Shown here: in pieces, positions 28,301 to 41,800 of the stretch | Numbering within the stretch: the stretch's first letter is position 1 | How the letters are laid out: every line of letters starts with the position of its first letter | Source: Amphibalanus amphitrite | Lineage: Eukaryota; Arthropoda; Thecostraca; Balanomorpha; Balanidae | Reading direction: 5' to 3' | NCBI RefSeq assembly: GCF_019059575.1 | Contig: NW_024882908.1 | Span: forward strand, 62,001 to 126,000 | Length of the DNA: 64,000 nucleotides | Notes under the pieces: model-generated | What the model was told of the DNA's origin: nothing | Seen by the model: only the letters and a program-made list of their open reading frames with translations | The model's database searches: none | Translations under genes and position numbers: made by a program

Positions 28301-31300
28301 GCGGCGCGGCGCGGCGCGGCTCGGCGCAGCGCAGGGCAGCCGCCTCCGCCAACGGTGGCGTCTCCAGCAGTGGCGTCTCCATCGTAATCCTTAGCGCAAT
28401 CGACACCACTACCGTCATCAATAAAACCATCTCCACCATCATCGCCGTCAAGCTCCCTCCCCTTCCCCCACTGCCACCGCTGTCGCACCATCTCCCGCGC
28501 CACCGGACCCTCCACAGCGCCCTGCCACTGTCACTGACAATCACACCGCTTTAACATCCAATCAGCGCTCTGGCAAGTGGCGAGCCGTCGCGGCGCAGTC
28601 GGCGGCCCCATAACTGTCAGGCCCCCGCCGCGCGGCACGAGCTGTGACGTCACGAAAGGAGCGCGCGCGCGCGAGCCGTCTCTCCGTCTGTTTACGGGCG
28701 GGCGGGGCTGGGACAGCGAGGGGAGGGGAGGGAGGGGAGGTGAACAGGTGGGACCGCGCGGGACTGTGCGGGCCGCGCGAGGACAGTGGGGCCGCTATAT
28801 GTCATCATTTGTCCCGGTGGGTGGGCGGAAGCCGGGGACGGTCGACGACGGCCTCCCGTCGGGTGGGCGTGGGGAGGGAGGGACGACCTTGCCCGTGGGA
28901 TGGGGACTGAGGGAAGGGACGGCCGCGCCAGTGGGGGTTGACGGACGACCATCTCATGGAAGGATAACTCATGTCTGTGACACGCCCCTTCCACGACACA
29001 CGGAAGGTCTAATGTCTGCCCTCCGCTGTAGTTCAGTTCACTCCAACTGGAGAGCCCGTGCTCAAGGTCAACGTCCGGGGAGTTCCCTCCAACCACGACC
29101 ACGACATTTTCCATATTGGGGTCTGTAAAAGTTTGAGGAAAAGGTTTCTGAAGCCAGCCGAATGCGTGCAGACCGGTTTTAAATAGGTCGGGCACCAGCC
29201 AGAAAGGAGCCAAGCTGACACGTATCACCCGTAGGATCATGGCAGGGTGGGGGTGCCTCCTGATGACCCTTACGTAAGTCCGAGCTGTCGAGTGTGACCC
29301 GCAGTGACCGTCCAAACGCTCTCGGATCTGCCGACCTGCCCGGGCGCCGGCTGGCAGGAAGCGAGATGGTCACGATAGGGCCGCATGCAGCGCAATCGAA
29401 CAATACCACCCAGCCCACACATGCAGGCTTTTATTTGAGGTTCAATGTCAGCCAAATGTCACGTGCACTGCACTGACAACTGCCGTGCATGTCACCGCTA
29501 CCGTGAAAGGCACGACATCATTCGGGTGGATTTTTAACAGACGGGCGAATAAAGAAAAACACCCTCCGTTCCAGTCGATTACTAATGCAGCGTGCTATGG
29601 GTCCCAGGCTATTGGGAATACATCCTGTCTGGATCATAAGAGTTCATCAAGTCTTCAGTGGTGTATTCCGTGATTCCCGAATCCAAACACAGCGTGATCT
29701 TTTTGTTTGTCCCAAGGTCCTGTACCTACGCCTATGCAAGTCCCGCGCCGATGTAAGACACTGGCTTGTGTCCCCTTGATGATCGCGAAATTTTCTAGCC
29801 AGCGTCACCTTATAAACAAAGGGTAGACGACAGTCCTACTGTTGCAGACGTTCTTCAGCTTGACTCAGTGGACTGTATAACTGTGTGTGTGTTGACGTCT
29901 CGCATCATTTGGTGTGGCGACCGGGGCCTGACAGGATATAGGTTGATATGGTAATGAGGCGAAATTGGGAATTTATAATATAAGAAGTGGATGCTATATG
30001 AATGGATATAATTTGGATCAAGGTTTAAGAGCACTCTTTTCAGAGCGACAAAGGAACCCTCTTTACAGAGAGCATGTTAGGACCTAAAAGGGTATGCAGA
30101 GCCCTCTTTTCAGAGAGACAAAGGGACCCTCTTTACAGAGAGCATGTTAAGACCTAAAAGGGTGTGCAGAGCCCTCTTTTCAGAGAGACAAAGGAACCCT
30201 CTTTACAGAGAGCATGTTAAGACCTAAATATAGAGCCCTCTTGACAGAGAGACAAAGGAACCCTCTTTTCAGAGAGCAAGAGGTATTAGGAAAATAAGGA
30301 ATCAGATAGGAATGATAAGTAGACCCGGTCACCGTGAAATAGAAGACTGTGCGAACTGACTGTGTGCCACTCTCCCCGTGCTCTTATCCGCCGCTGCACT
30401 CCACTCTTCACCATTCACAAACACAAGATTCTTCCGAACTGGTGAGTATTGCAGATGGCGAATAGGCGATGACAACACAGTATCACTGACAAGAAGAGTT
30501 GGCCAGAGAGAGCGAGGCAGTGCTCTCTCGGCGCCGAAAGGTAAAGAAGTGAGAGCGAGGGCTGCTCCCGCTCCGTTTATGTACTGGGTCGGGAGGACAC
30601 AGATGGCGACGGAAGTGATGAAATAACAAAGAAGCTACACACTACACAGCGTCCTGGTAACCCTACCACGCGGTCGGCACATGTCGGCATAACGGCTCCG
30701 ACCCGCCGGGGACACAGTTCCACGTGCGACGCCACGCCAGCCCACCCCCTCCCCCCGGGTCAGTCCCTCCGGTAACAGCGCATCCTTTCATACAACTGCA
30801 GCTGTAGAACACGGTCGCAGGGAGAGAGGAGCGTCCCGTCACCCGATCACTGCCATAAACTCTCTCGAGGACGGCCCATCTGCCGGCGGCATGGCAGGGG
30901 GATGGGGGCGGCGGCGGCGTGGAGCGGCGCCGGCCGGGATCACGAGTCGGCCCGGCCCGGCAGCTACGATCAGAGCCGAAATGAGCCGCAACACCAACTA
31001 CCTAGTGCAGTTTGTCGGCAACATCACTCCCCCCTGTGTTTAGATATGCATTCTAAACACACACACTAAGGAGACGACAAACGTTCCGGCACAACCACTG
31101 ACTGCATCTCATCATATCGCCGTCGCTGCTGTACGGCGACAGCGGCAGAAGTCCGCTTCTTGAAGACGTTCCGGCTGGTCGCCGCCCTTCACTACGCTGG
31201 CCAGGATGTTTGACTTCACCTCCTCCAGGTCGTCTGTCAGCGGCGGCCGTGGCGCTTGCGCCGGCCAGTTCTCTTCGTCGTCGCTCAGCTCAGCTGGGCC

Positions 31301-34300
31301 GCTCTGCCACCGGCTCTCGGACGTGATTTCGGATGCAGCCAGTCCCCTCGAGCAGTCATCGGCCGGGTTCATCTTTTCTGGGACGTCCCGCCTGGTGCCG
31401 CTGAAGGTTCTCTTTCCAGACGACTCTTGAGGTTTTCTCAGCTGCAGCCGTCGGCGCACCCAGGCGGAGGCCAGATCGCTGATCGAAGTGCCTTCCAGGA
31501 CTTCGTGCCGGCTGCTCCTCCATTTAGTCCGCTTGAATCCCCCATCAGAGAGGGCTCCGATGGCTCCTTGCTTCAGATGCTTGGCGGTATCCACATCCAC
31601 GTCATACAGCGAGAAGTCATCCATGTCGAAGCTTCGCTGGGTCTGCTCGGGTTCTCTCGGAGGCGCTGTCCATCCTTCATTCCAGTGCTCTTGGGGCGTT
31701 TCTTTGAGGACATAGTTGGCGATGCCCGGTGACGATCGAGCACCCAACAAACCGGTTTTATATCGTCCTTGACTTCTGATGGTGCTCTCTTCCAACGGTT
31801 TGACCACTCTTTCTCCCTCCTTTAACCTGGGTTTAGTCTGGCAGCGCTCAGTCCCGAAAGGCTCGGTAGACCGCCCTTCATTGAGAGCAGCAGACCGCTC
31901 GTCCTCCTGTTCCGTCAGCAGCAGCTTCGTGGACATGACTTGGCGCAAGCTCCTGGGAACGGTGGCCGAGACCGATCCTGTCAGTGCCCATCCGAGGTCG
32001 GTCTTCAACGCTACTGGTTGATTCGGGCGTCCGACACGCGTCTCTCTTTGCAGGACTGCTTCTAGGACGTTCGCTCCGATAAGTAGTTCCACTTGCCCAC
32101 CGTCGTACTGTGGGAACTCAAGTCCGTGAAGGTGTTCACATCCCTCGAGCTGGCTTCCTTTTACCACAGGGGCAGTCACGTTGAGAGCTGGAACGGACCA
32201 CACTTCCGGGATTTGGATTTCGCTCTTCCTTCCATCAGGGTCCAGTGCGCTTATGGTCAGCGAGACGCGCTGCGAGGGCTTCTGGACGCCACTTCCTTCC
32301 ACATTCTGAATTCGGAGTTGGCGACGGTGTCCGGTGATCCCAAGTTCGCGCAGAACATCTTCACGGCAGAGGGATGTTTGCGCCCCGGTATCGAGCAGCG
32401 CAAGAACCTCTTTCGAGCCTCTGGTGCCTTGGACTTGGACCCGAACTACCTGAAGCAGGGTGTCCGTCTCCTCGTTCAGTGAAGCCGCCACGAACGGCGC
32501 GCTGTTACTGCCTTCTTCCTTACGAGGTTTGTCGGGTATCGCTTGTCCTTTGTTGGCATGAAGCAGGGGATGATGCTTGAACTTGCAGCCTTCGATACCG
32601 CACCTTCTGGCCACCCTGCACCTTCGGCTCCAGTGCCCTTTGCCGAGACACGAGAAGCACAGTGTCTCAGCGCTAACGATATTCATTCTCGCCTCGGTAG
32701 TTTTGGCCTTGAACGTCGGGCAGTCTGGGAGCTTGTGCGTGTCCTCACACACCACACATGCCCGTCGGGATTCTGGATCTGCCGAAGAAGTGACGCCTGT
32801 CGCGAATGCCGACTTTCTTGCCGTCCCACCGCCCCTGGACTTGGCTGCTTCTGTCCTGTCGTTTGTCACAAACTGGCTGCCAGAGTGGCTAAGGACATCG
32901 ACTTCTATCTTCAACCATGAGCTAAACGCCTCCAGGGTGGGTCGCACTGGTCGGAGCCTATGCACTTCTCGGCCCCACTCTCGACCAAGCTCGACTGGTA
33001 GCTTCTCCACCACTCTTCTCAAGTTTTCGCTGCTCGCTAGGTCGCTTGAGTAGCCCAGATTACGAAGAACTGTCACCGTGTTGTGGACGACTGAGTAGAA
33101 TTGCTCCATGGCTGGGAGATCCATGAGAGATGGCGGGGTGCAGGTGAAGACCTTCCGCAGGTGGGCCTGTATGATGTCTTCGTCTCTGCCGAAGCGTTCC
33201 TGCAAGGTCTTGAGAGCCTCATGGTAGAGTTCCCCGTCGAAGAGCATGCCGTTGATTGCTTGTGCAGCTGGTCCCTCCACCGCGTTCTGAAGGTGTGCCA
33301 TGCGCTCGGAGTCTGACAACGACGGCTGATTGTGCACCAAAGCTTTAAACAGCCCAATCCAGCGTGGCCACTCTTGAGCGCTTCCTCGGAACGTCGGCAG
33401 GGTCAGACGTGGGATGCTCTTCACAAACGCCGATTGTTGATGAAACAAAGGCTGTTGCTCAGAGCGCACCGCTATCACCCAGTTAGCGGGATGCTGTCCG
33501 TTCTTGCTGCTCGGCAGCTTGGCGCTGTTTGCGGCTGTCTGGTGCTCAGGTTGCAGTGTTCGGCGCTCTTCTTGTGGCGGTAGTCTACGCTGAGGCAGGT
33601 CGACCGTTACTGGACCCTCCGCCACATTGCACTCCCTGGGAACCAGAGCGACGTTCTCGCCATCGAAATCGTGCCGTCTCTCCCACTCAAGGTCGCTCTC
33701 AGCCGCCTTGCAGAGACGTGCCTTCACAAGCGCTCGTTCAACCTCTTCCTGCATAGCCTTCTCCTCCAGCATGTCCTCTTGCTCCCTACTCTGCCTTTCT
33801 CGTGCTTTTCTCAGCGTGTCTTCTTGCTCCTTCAGCATGTCCTCTTGCTCTCTCTTCTGTCTTTCTCGTTCCTTTCTTGCCCTGAAATGCTTCAGCTCGA
33901 GGGCCTTCATTTCTGCAGTTATTTCAGCCGCCCTTGCCACTGTTGAGGCCTTTGAGCACTTTGAAGCCCGGGACCCACAGACCTTACTTCCGTCTCGCCG
34001 TGAAGCGAGCGACATCTGCTTCCCCTCTGTCTCGGACGCTGAGCAGCCTGAGGACTTCAGCTTGATGGCCTCTTTGATAGCCTTGATTGCTGAGGCGTGC
34101 CGTGCCGTCAGCCGGGTGACATACTCTTCCGCCTCCTCTATCTCTTCAACTTCCTGCACCTTCTCCACATAATCATCATTTATCTTCAGGACGCCGTCCA
34201 GCGCCGTGTTCAGGGCCTCAAGCCGCTTCCTTAGTTCCTCTTTATTTGCACAGCGATCGATTTGTACCTCAGCCATGTTACAGGCACGGGTGAGTAGGGC

Positions 34301-37300
34301 GGCCTTGCGGCCACGCTGCAGCTTCAGGGTCTTCAGCTCACTGGTGGCTGTTCCTTCCTTCACTCCGTCATCGACCCTGTTCTGCGGCATCGCCTTCCCG
34401 TTGCTTTCCTCTGTTGAGTCTTGAGGCGTCAGGGCTCCCAACTCTCCAGCAGCACGTCCATTCTCTGCTCCAGCGCCGTCGCTGCTCCGTAGCATCATCT
34501 CTCTGTCTTCTCCCTCCTTTGAATCTTCCATTAGCCTTCACTTGAAGATCCCAGGGGGGCGAGTTGATACCACTTGACGAACACTGGCGAGGGTTGCTAC
34601 TGCGGGCTGTGCCTCTGGGCCTCTTCCTCTGACTTCCCACCTCTGGCCGGGATCATCCGGCCCGGAGGACCAGAAAATGTTGCAGACGTTCTTCAACTTG
34701 ACTCAGTGGACTGTATAACTGTGTGTGTGTTGACGTCTCGCATCATTTGGTGTGGCGACCGGGGCCTGACAGGATATAGGTTGATATGGTAATGAGGCGA
34801 AATTGGGAATTTATAATATAAGAAGTGGATGCTATATGAATGGATATAATTTTGGATCAAGGTTTAAGAGCACTCTTTTCAGAGCGACAAAGGAACCCTC
34901 TTTACAGAGAGCATGTTAAGACCTAAAAGTGTACGCAGAGCCCTCTTTTCAGAGAGACAAAGGAACCCTCTTTACAGAGAGCATGTTAAGACCTAAAAGG
35001 GTATGCAGAGCCCTCTTTTCAGAGAGACAAAGGAACCCTCTTTACAGAGAGCATGTTAAGACCTAAATATAGAGCCCTCTTTACAGAGAGACAAAGGAAC
35101 CCTCTTTTCAGAGAGCAAGAGGTATTAGGAAAATAAGGAATCAGATAGGAATGATAAGTAGACCCGGTCACCGTGAAATAGAAGACTGTGCGAACTGACT
35201 GTGTGCCACTCTCCCCGTGCTCTTATCCGCCGCTGCACTCCACTCTTCACCATTCACAAACACAAGATTCTTCCGAACTGGTGAGTATTGCAGATGGCGA
35301 ATAGGCGATGACAACACAGTATCACTGACAAGAAGAGTCGGCCAGAGAGAGCGAGGCAGTGCTCTCTCGGCGCCGAAAAGTAAAGAAGTGAGAGCGAGGG
35401 CTGCTCCCGCTCCGTTTATGTACTGGGTCGGGAGGACACAGATGGCGACGGAAGTGATGAAATAACAAAGAAGCTACACACTACACAGCGTCCTGGTAAC
35501 CCTACCACGCGGTCGGCACATGTCGGCATAACGGCTCCGACCCGCCGGGGACACAGTTCCACGTGCGACGCCACGCCAGCCCACCCCCTCCCCCCGGGTC
35601 AGTCCCTCCGGTAACAGCGCATCCTTTCATACAACTGCAGCTGTAGAACACGGTCGCAGGGAGAGAGGAGCGTCCCGTCACCCGATCACTGCCATAAACT
35701 CTCTCGAGGACGGCCCATCTGCCGGCGGCATGGCAGGGGGATGGGGGCGGCGGCGGCGTGGAGCGGCGCCGGCCGGGATCACGAGTCGGCCCGGCCCGGC
35801 AGCTACGATCAGAGCCGAAATGAGCCGCAACACCAACTACCTAGTGCAGTTTGTCGGCAACACCTACAGTCTGCAGACAGAACGATTGGCAAAAAAATTA
35901 ACAGGGGCACCGAGCTCGCTCCAGAACGGGAGCAACTGAGACTCTCACCCGTGACCCTGGCTCCGTTTGATCTCACATTGGAGCCGATCCGTGCACGGCA
36001 GACCTGGCTCCGAGTCGGCGATCGCGGCCGAATTATGTGTTATCAAGGAGCACACTCGGCCATCCCGGACGGACCGCTAATCTGTAATTTATCCTTCGGC
36101 CGGCCGATTTGGGCAATTTCTCCGTCCAGTGTAGGGGGACAAGTATCAATTTGGGGTTGGGTAAGTGTGGTGGTGCGGCGGCCGATGTGCCATCGCCGGT
36201 GGAACGTTGGCGGTCGACGTCAGACAGCGTGACGGCCCGCCAACCCGACACACTAGACACACCAGACACCGCCGAACAGAGACCACCAGACACCACCAGA
36301 CACAGCCGGCCCGACAGACCAGACACAGACACAGTCGACCCGGGAATTCCGAAACACCAGACACCGCCGACCCGACTCACCCGACACTAGCGTCATCCAC
36401 CCCAACCCCGATTCCGCGTGGCTCGCGCTCTGTCTGTCCCTGCAGGAAGGGACGCGGCACGGTGGGCGGGTCAGCCCTGCTGGCAGTGTGCCAAGGTGTC
36501 GACGGCGTCACCACCGTCACCGTCAGCTGAGACGCGATTGACGTGCTGACAGCGCCGGAATGTGCAGGACCCGTGCTCACGAGAACTTTTACTGGCGAGT
36601 CAGCGGCGTGTCACCGCTATACGGATGGCATACAGACGGAGCTTTTCCGCGCAGCACTGCCGTTGGTGTAGGCTGAAAGGAGTACCTACGGTGTTTCCTA
36701 ATGTTCTGCCATGAACACTGGGCGGGGTGTCCTTCAGGCGGATGAACACTTTGGTAGATAAATGGCCCGGTAGATGGTGGGCATTCAGGAGAGTGGCAAC
36801 GCAGCAGCGTTCGATATCACGGTACGTTGACAGAAGTGTCCCTGCGGGGATAGCCGACATGAGACCACCAACAGTTCAGTGTGCAAGCGGCTAATGAATT
36901 TTGTAGCAGAGGCGGAATTTTCCCATGAACAGACTCCTGTATACCGCAGAGGTCTATGGTTTACAACGATCTATGTCTCATGCTCCATCGCTCCCGTAAT
37001 GCAAACGCACCTCCCTGTTTTCCGTCGTCTGGCTTGATCCGGATGCACAGCAAAATCACCAAGTGGTGCGGAACGTCAAAAATTCACCCCAATATAACCG
37101 TAAAAAACGTGTCCAAGTTTCAGCGGGTCGGCAAAAACTGAGCATCGTTTCCGGCAGGCAGCATGCGGCGAGCGGCAGCCGTCGGATAAAAACGGCCGGC
37201 TAAAGTGACTCTTATTATGCCGACGCATATTGTCGGTCGGGTCGGAGGAAAATTAGCATCCTCCTGTCGACGGACGGACTAACCGTCGGACGCAGCTACG

Positions 37301-38749
37301 GTGACTAGAGTGGGCCGGTGTCCAGCCGGCTTGTCAGGGAGTGGAAGCTAGGGCGAAGCAGAAAAAAGTATGTTCAATGACTTTAGTGACATTCATAATT
37401 CAGATACATACTTCATATAGTCTTCTGGCTTCTTCGCGGAAATATTTTAGATCATTTCTACATAAAACTATTTCATTGCAAACGAAAAAACGACAAATTA
37501 CGTTTTTCGAGTTCGTTTCGAAGCTGCGGCTACAGCTTTGAGCAGGACCGGCTGGCCGCGCGCTCGGTGCCGTTCCCATGATGTGTGCCGACGTCGGCCG
37601 AGCAGTCACGATCTCGATCGACACTCGCTGTGATCGTCATACATATGAGGCCATTAGATGACGGCGCGACATGCCTCTCCGCCGCGGCGGCCGACACTAA
37701 TGTAGCCAGAGCGGCCGCCGACCGACAGCTGCGCGCGCGCCGCGCCACGCCGCGGACGGTGGGGAGGAGGGGGAGGACCAGGAAGGACGTGGAAAGAAGA
37801 AAGGCTGAGGAAGCGCGATAGGAATGAAGGTGAGCACGACGCGAGGGAGGCGAGGGTCGCATGCATATGGCGACCGGTACGCCTTGCAAAGAAGGTAGCT
37901 AAAGGTAAATTAAAAATATCAGTTGTTCTATGTTTCTTTATCTTGCCATGAGGAGTGAGTGAAGACGACTCATACAAAGGTGGGTGGACTAGAAGAAATA
38001 TAGAAACGATTGTCAGACGTCACAAATAAGGAGGCACATGCCATCCCAAGGGCCCTTGCCGACCCTAATGTCACTGATTTACATTCCGCACCACCAGCAC
38101 CTCTGGGCTGGCCCGGCCCGCCCGGGGGCTGGTCATTGTTCAACGGGCGCAGTTTATTGGAGCAGTCCGTGTGTTGATATGGCATTGGATGGGTATACTT
38201 ATTACATAATGGTGCCCTGTCATGTGGCCAGACCTCACACTGAGTGCCTCTAATTTCCATGATGGAAAGTCCTGGTGGAGCCTGATGCCCGGCCAACACC
38301 CTCTCGGTAGCCTGGGTGTCATACATATTCCAACACTTTGTCATCGTCCCTCCTAGAAACTATGGACATGTTGCCCCGAAGACTTCGCTTGGCTCACTAT
38401 ATGTCATGACTCAAGCCTCAAAGGTCGTCGAATTCAGAGTAAGATCAGCAGATGAGAACGGATATTCCCGGGTAACGTTTCTCCCAGCATTCGAGCTTGT
38501 CCTGGAACGTATACATACTGTCGGCGACTGTCGAGATGCCTATGACAGGATTCAAAGAACGTGCATGGATGCACGAGCAGCTCATGCATGAATAATATTG
38601 CATGCAAATGAGAATGAAAGGTTAAAGTTTTTTCTTTCTTTCTCTTCATTTGGAGGGAAATGAACTTACGAGCAAACCAATTTTTCCTGGACCTCTGCCG
38701 CATGGTGACAGCCCCTGAAGAAGCAGTATTTGGATTGTGTCAGGACATA

Positions 38750-38842
<93 letters not shown>

Positions 38843-41800
38843 CGGCAATTGGCCAGCCCGGGGCCCCCTGACCGCCGCCGTAATTTTCATAATTTAGCCC
38901 ATCCACGGGTCGGCCAGAGTAAACAGCGGAGACCGATCCGCACAGCGGCGGGTCTCAGCAGCTGTGGCCGCATCGCCCGGCTCGCTGCCCTCTGACGGGA
39001 CCGACCTGCCGACCGCTGCGGACAGTGCCGAACCCATGTCACTTCGAGGCACTCTCAGGAGCGGCCCATTGCGGGTTCTGAGGCTGATCACTGAACGTGG
39101 GACAGTGCCGAACCAATGTCACTCCGAGGCACTCCCAGGAGCGACCCAGGGCAGGTTCTGAGCGGCCCAGGGCAGGTTCTGAGGCTGATCAATGAACGTG
39201 GGGGTTGAGAACGTGAAGTCGGGACGCAGAACGTCGCAATTTGTCGCTCGTTTCTCCGTTGGATTGGCTTGAAAGTGGTGTTAAGATTGGTTTCCGCTTG
39301 GATACTAAAAGCCCAAAAAATACAATGTGGATTTTGGTTCTATCTGTAAAAACCTCAAATGATCTCAACCACTCAAGCGATCAGTCATCGGCACCGGAAC
39401 CCAGTCAGCGTGAAGAAATCACAATAAGATCAACGCTTGTCAAAAGTCACAGGTCTCAGCGTCTAACGCAACCACCCTTGCCTCCAGATTTCTGACAACT
39501 GTAAGTGCATTGCAGGTCCTTCACGATATTCAAACGTGACCATTCCAAGTGAGTTACCACGAGAATCCTTCACACCTACACCGCATCTGACGCCTCGCGC
39601 GGCGTGTTCGGATCTCGCCCTGGCAGCGGCCGACCGGTCGGGCCCGCCACAGAGGCCCGTTTTGGTCCGATCAGAGCCAACTGGCCGGCCGGCTTACCGC
39701 CGCCCTCACCACGGGATGGCCCACTCGCGATTGGCTGTCATTCTGTCGGGTCTTGCCCAGTTCGAGAAGCGAGACGACGGAGGCGACGCTATGGTGCCAG
39801 CGGCGGCGGCGGCGGCGGGGGCGCCGCCGGCTGCGGCAGCGGGGGCGGGGGCGGCAGGGAAGGCGGCGGGGGCGGGGGCCGGGCGGGGGCGGCAGGCCGC
39901 GTGTTGCTGTGCAGAGTCCGAGGACGTTGCGTGCAGCTCCGGATCGACAGGGTGTTGTGGAGCCGCCGATCTGGGCTGACTCAGACAGAGCCGTGCCCTG
40001 CCAGTACCCAGATCGACAGGCGATAGTCGGCTGTGCAGTGCTTCACAAACAGAACCAAACGCGGTCCGGGCCAAGGAGATCTATAGAGCTGGCAGCCTTT
40101 AATTTTACTGTATGCCTGGCCTATTCAAATACATTAGCCAGAGGGGTGTGGTAATAACTGGTGTAAGCAAATTGACCACGGTCAAAAATGCATTACCAGA
40201 ATGCACTTAAGCCAACATTTTGGGATGGTCTCGTTCCTAAGTCGGCTAAGAGCTTCGGTCCAGAAAATAGATTTGTCGTTGGCATACAGTAAAATACATA
40301 CCAAACTCGGCCGGTGATAAATTTTCAAGACCTCAGTCCTTACTGATTTTTGAACTCGGCCTTCGGCCTCGTTCAAAAATCCAGTAAGGACCTCGGTCTT
40401 GAAAATTTATTTACACCGGCCTCGTTCAGTATTATATAACACCGTGCGGGGGCATGCAATTTCAATTGAAATCAAACGCATGCTGTTTTGAAAAATCTTA
40501 CTGGCGTACCGACTTTTGCGTGGAGTCTGAATGGCAGCCAGTGGGATAAGCCGAGGAAAATATCAGAGCTGCGTAGACGGGCTTAGCATAGCTGAACGCG
40601 GAGCGCGGACGTTGGTCTAAAAAAGCAGAGCATTCGTGTAGCCAGGTTCTAAAGAAGGAACGTCAGCGTCTAAGATCAATGGCGTCAGATGAATTAGATT
40701 CATACGACACGCATTTGCCACGAGGTAATTCAGAGGCATTTAAGTCTAAGCGGACTGTGCTGTGACCGGATAAAATATAAATTGCGACTGGAAACAAATG
40801 AATTGGTCTCATCACTCTCATCTTTCGTCACTAACATCATTGTTCTCGCACAAGGTCGTTCACTGAGGCGGACGCAGATCCTATCTCCCGGCACCGTCCA
40901 TTGATTCCTGCAGCGAATCCGTGCCTCACGCTCTGCCCTGCCCCTCTCCCCTGCAGCTCACCCTCAATTAGTGTGGGTGCTGCACTCGAACAGGATCGCC
41001 TGTAACACGACCCTGCAGTGACACCGGTCCCTCCGAGCAGGACCCTCCGTGAGGGGTGTCGGGGGCACCGACCACGTGCAGTTCCAGCGCACAGAGTTCC
41101 GATCAACTGAGACCGGTTTGGAGTCGCGATCGGCCCCAATCTGGCACCGATCTGGCGGCACTGACAGCGGCGACTCGGCTGTCTGCGCAGAAATGATGGC
41201 CGATGCCACAGCCAGGGTGAGATCAAATGTGATCCCTGAGTAGTTCTGCGACTTCATGTGTAACCCGGACACTCCTCACCAACCAGTGCGAGATATATCA
41301 TAATATATTATTAAAATGTATGTGTCGAACTTCACCGAAACCGCTGACATTGGCGGAGGTGATTGACTGACTCGGGGAGTGTCGTCATCCAGCGGTTAGA
41401 CGACAACCGGCCGCTGCCGCGGGGCCGGTCGCTTGTAGCTCCGCGATTAAAATTGTCATTTTCACTGTCGGCCGGCGGCGAACAAGTCTGCTGTCATCGC
41501 TCGGCGACGAGCGCGGCTGCCGGACCGGCGCGGTGGGCGATTTTTGCGTCTGCGATCGCGTCGTCCGACAGCCGGAGATGACGAGCTACACGGCGACACG
41601 GCTACCTGGGACTGGGAGCGCCGGCCCGGCCCGGCCCGGCCCGGCCCGGTCCGATCCGGGGGACTGCAGCAGCCGCGGCGACCCGCAGCAGCAGACGGGA
41701 GGGGATGGGAGGGGACGGGACTTTAAGGGACGGAAAGGGATGGAAAGAGATGGAAGAATAAATTATATTTCAGGACTGCAGACGACTGATGAGAGGACCG

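Larger units (their letters stand above)
29840..35862 (-). mobile_element. BEL/Pao LTR retrotransposon, complete ends, internally deleted
   Basis: 6023 bp with two near-identical LTRs (29840-31023 and 34678-35862), TG...CA ends, and a perfect 5-bp target duplication CCTAC (29835-29839 and 35863-35867). The element reads on the minus strand: the polypurine tract adjoins the left LTR, the primer-site candidate adjoins the right one, and the single ORF is on the minus strand. Only about 3.65 kb lies between the LTRs and most of pol is gone. The LTRs differ by roughly ten substitutions and one indel over 1.18 kb, so insertion was recent. It sits in intron 1, in the same orientation as the host gene. 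Confidence 0.95.

Noticed and set aside
27048..28544. Overlapping frames of 150-200 codons on both strands
   Set aside because: Same compositional effect in a CpG-rich block; no motif, no splice-consistent extension.
31256..34172. Plus-strand frames of up to 181 codons within the BEL/Pao element
   Set aside because: Antisense shadows of the 1139-codon gag-protease frame.
29840..35862. CRISPR-like or direct-repeat system suggested by the 70-bp repeats
   Set aside because: The repeats lie inside LTRs of a eukaryotic retrotransposon and have no unique spacers.
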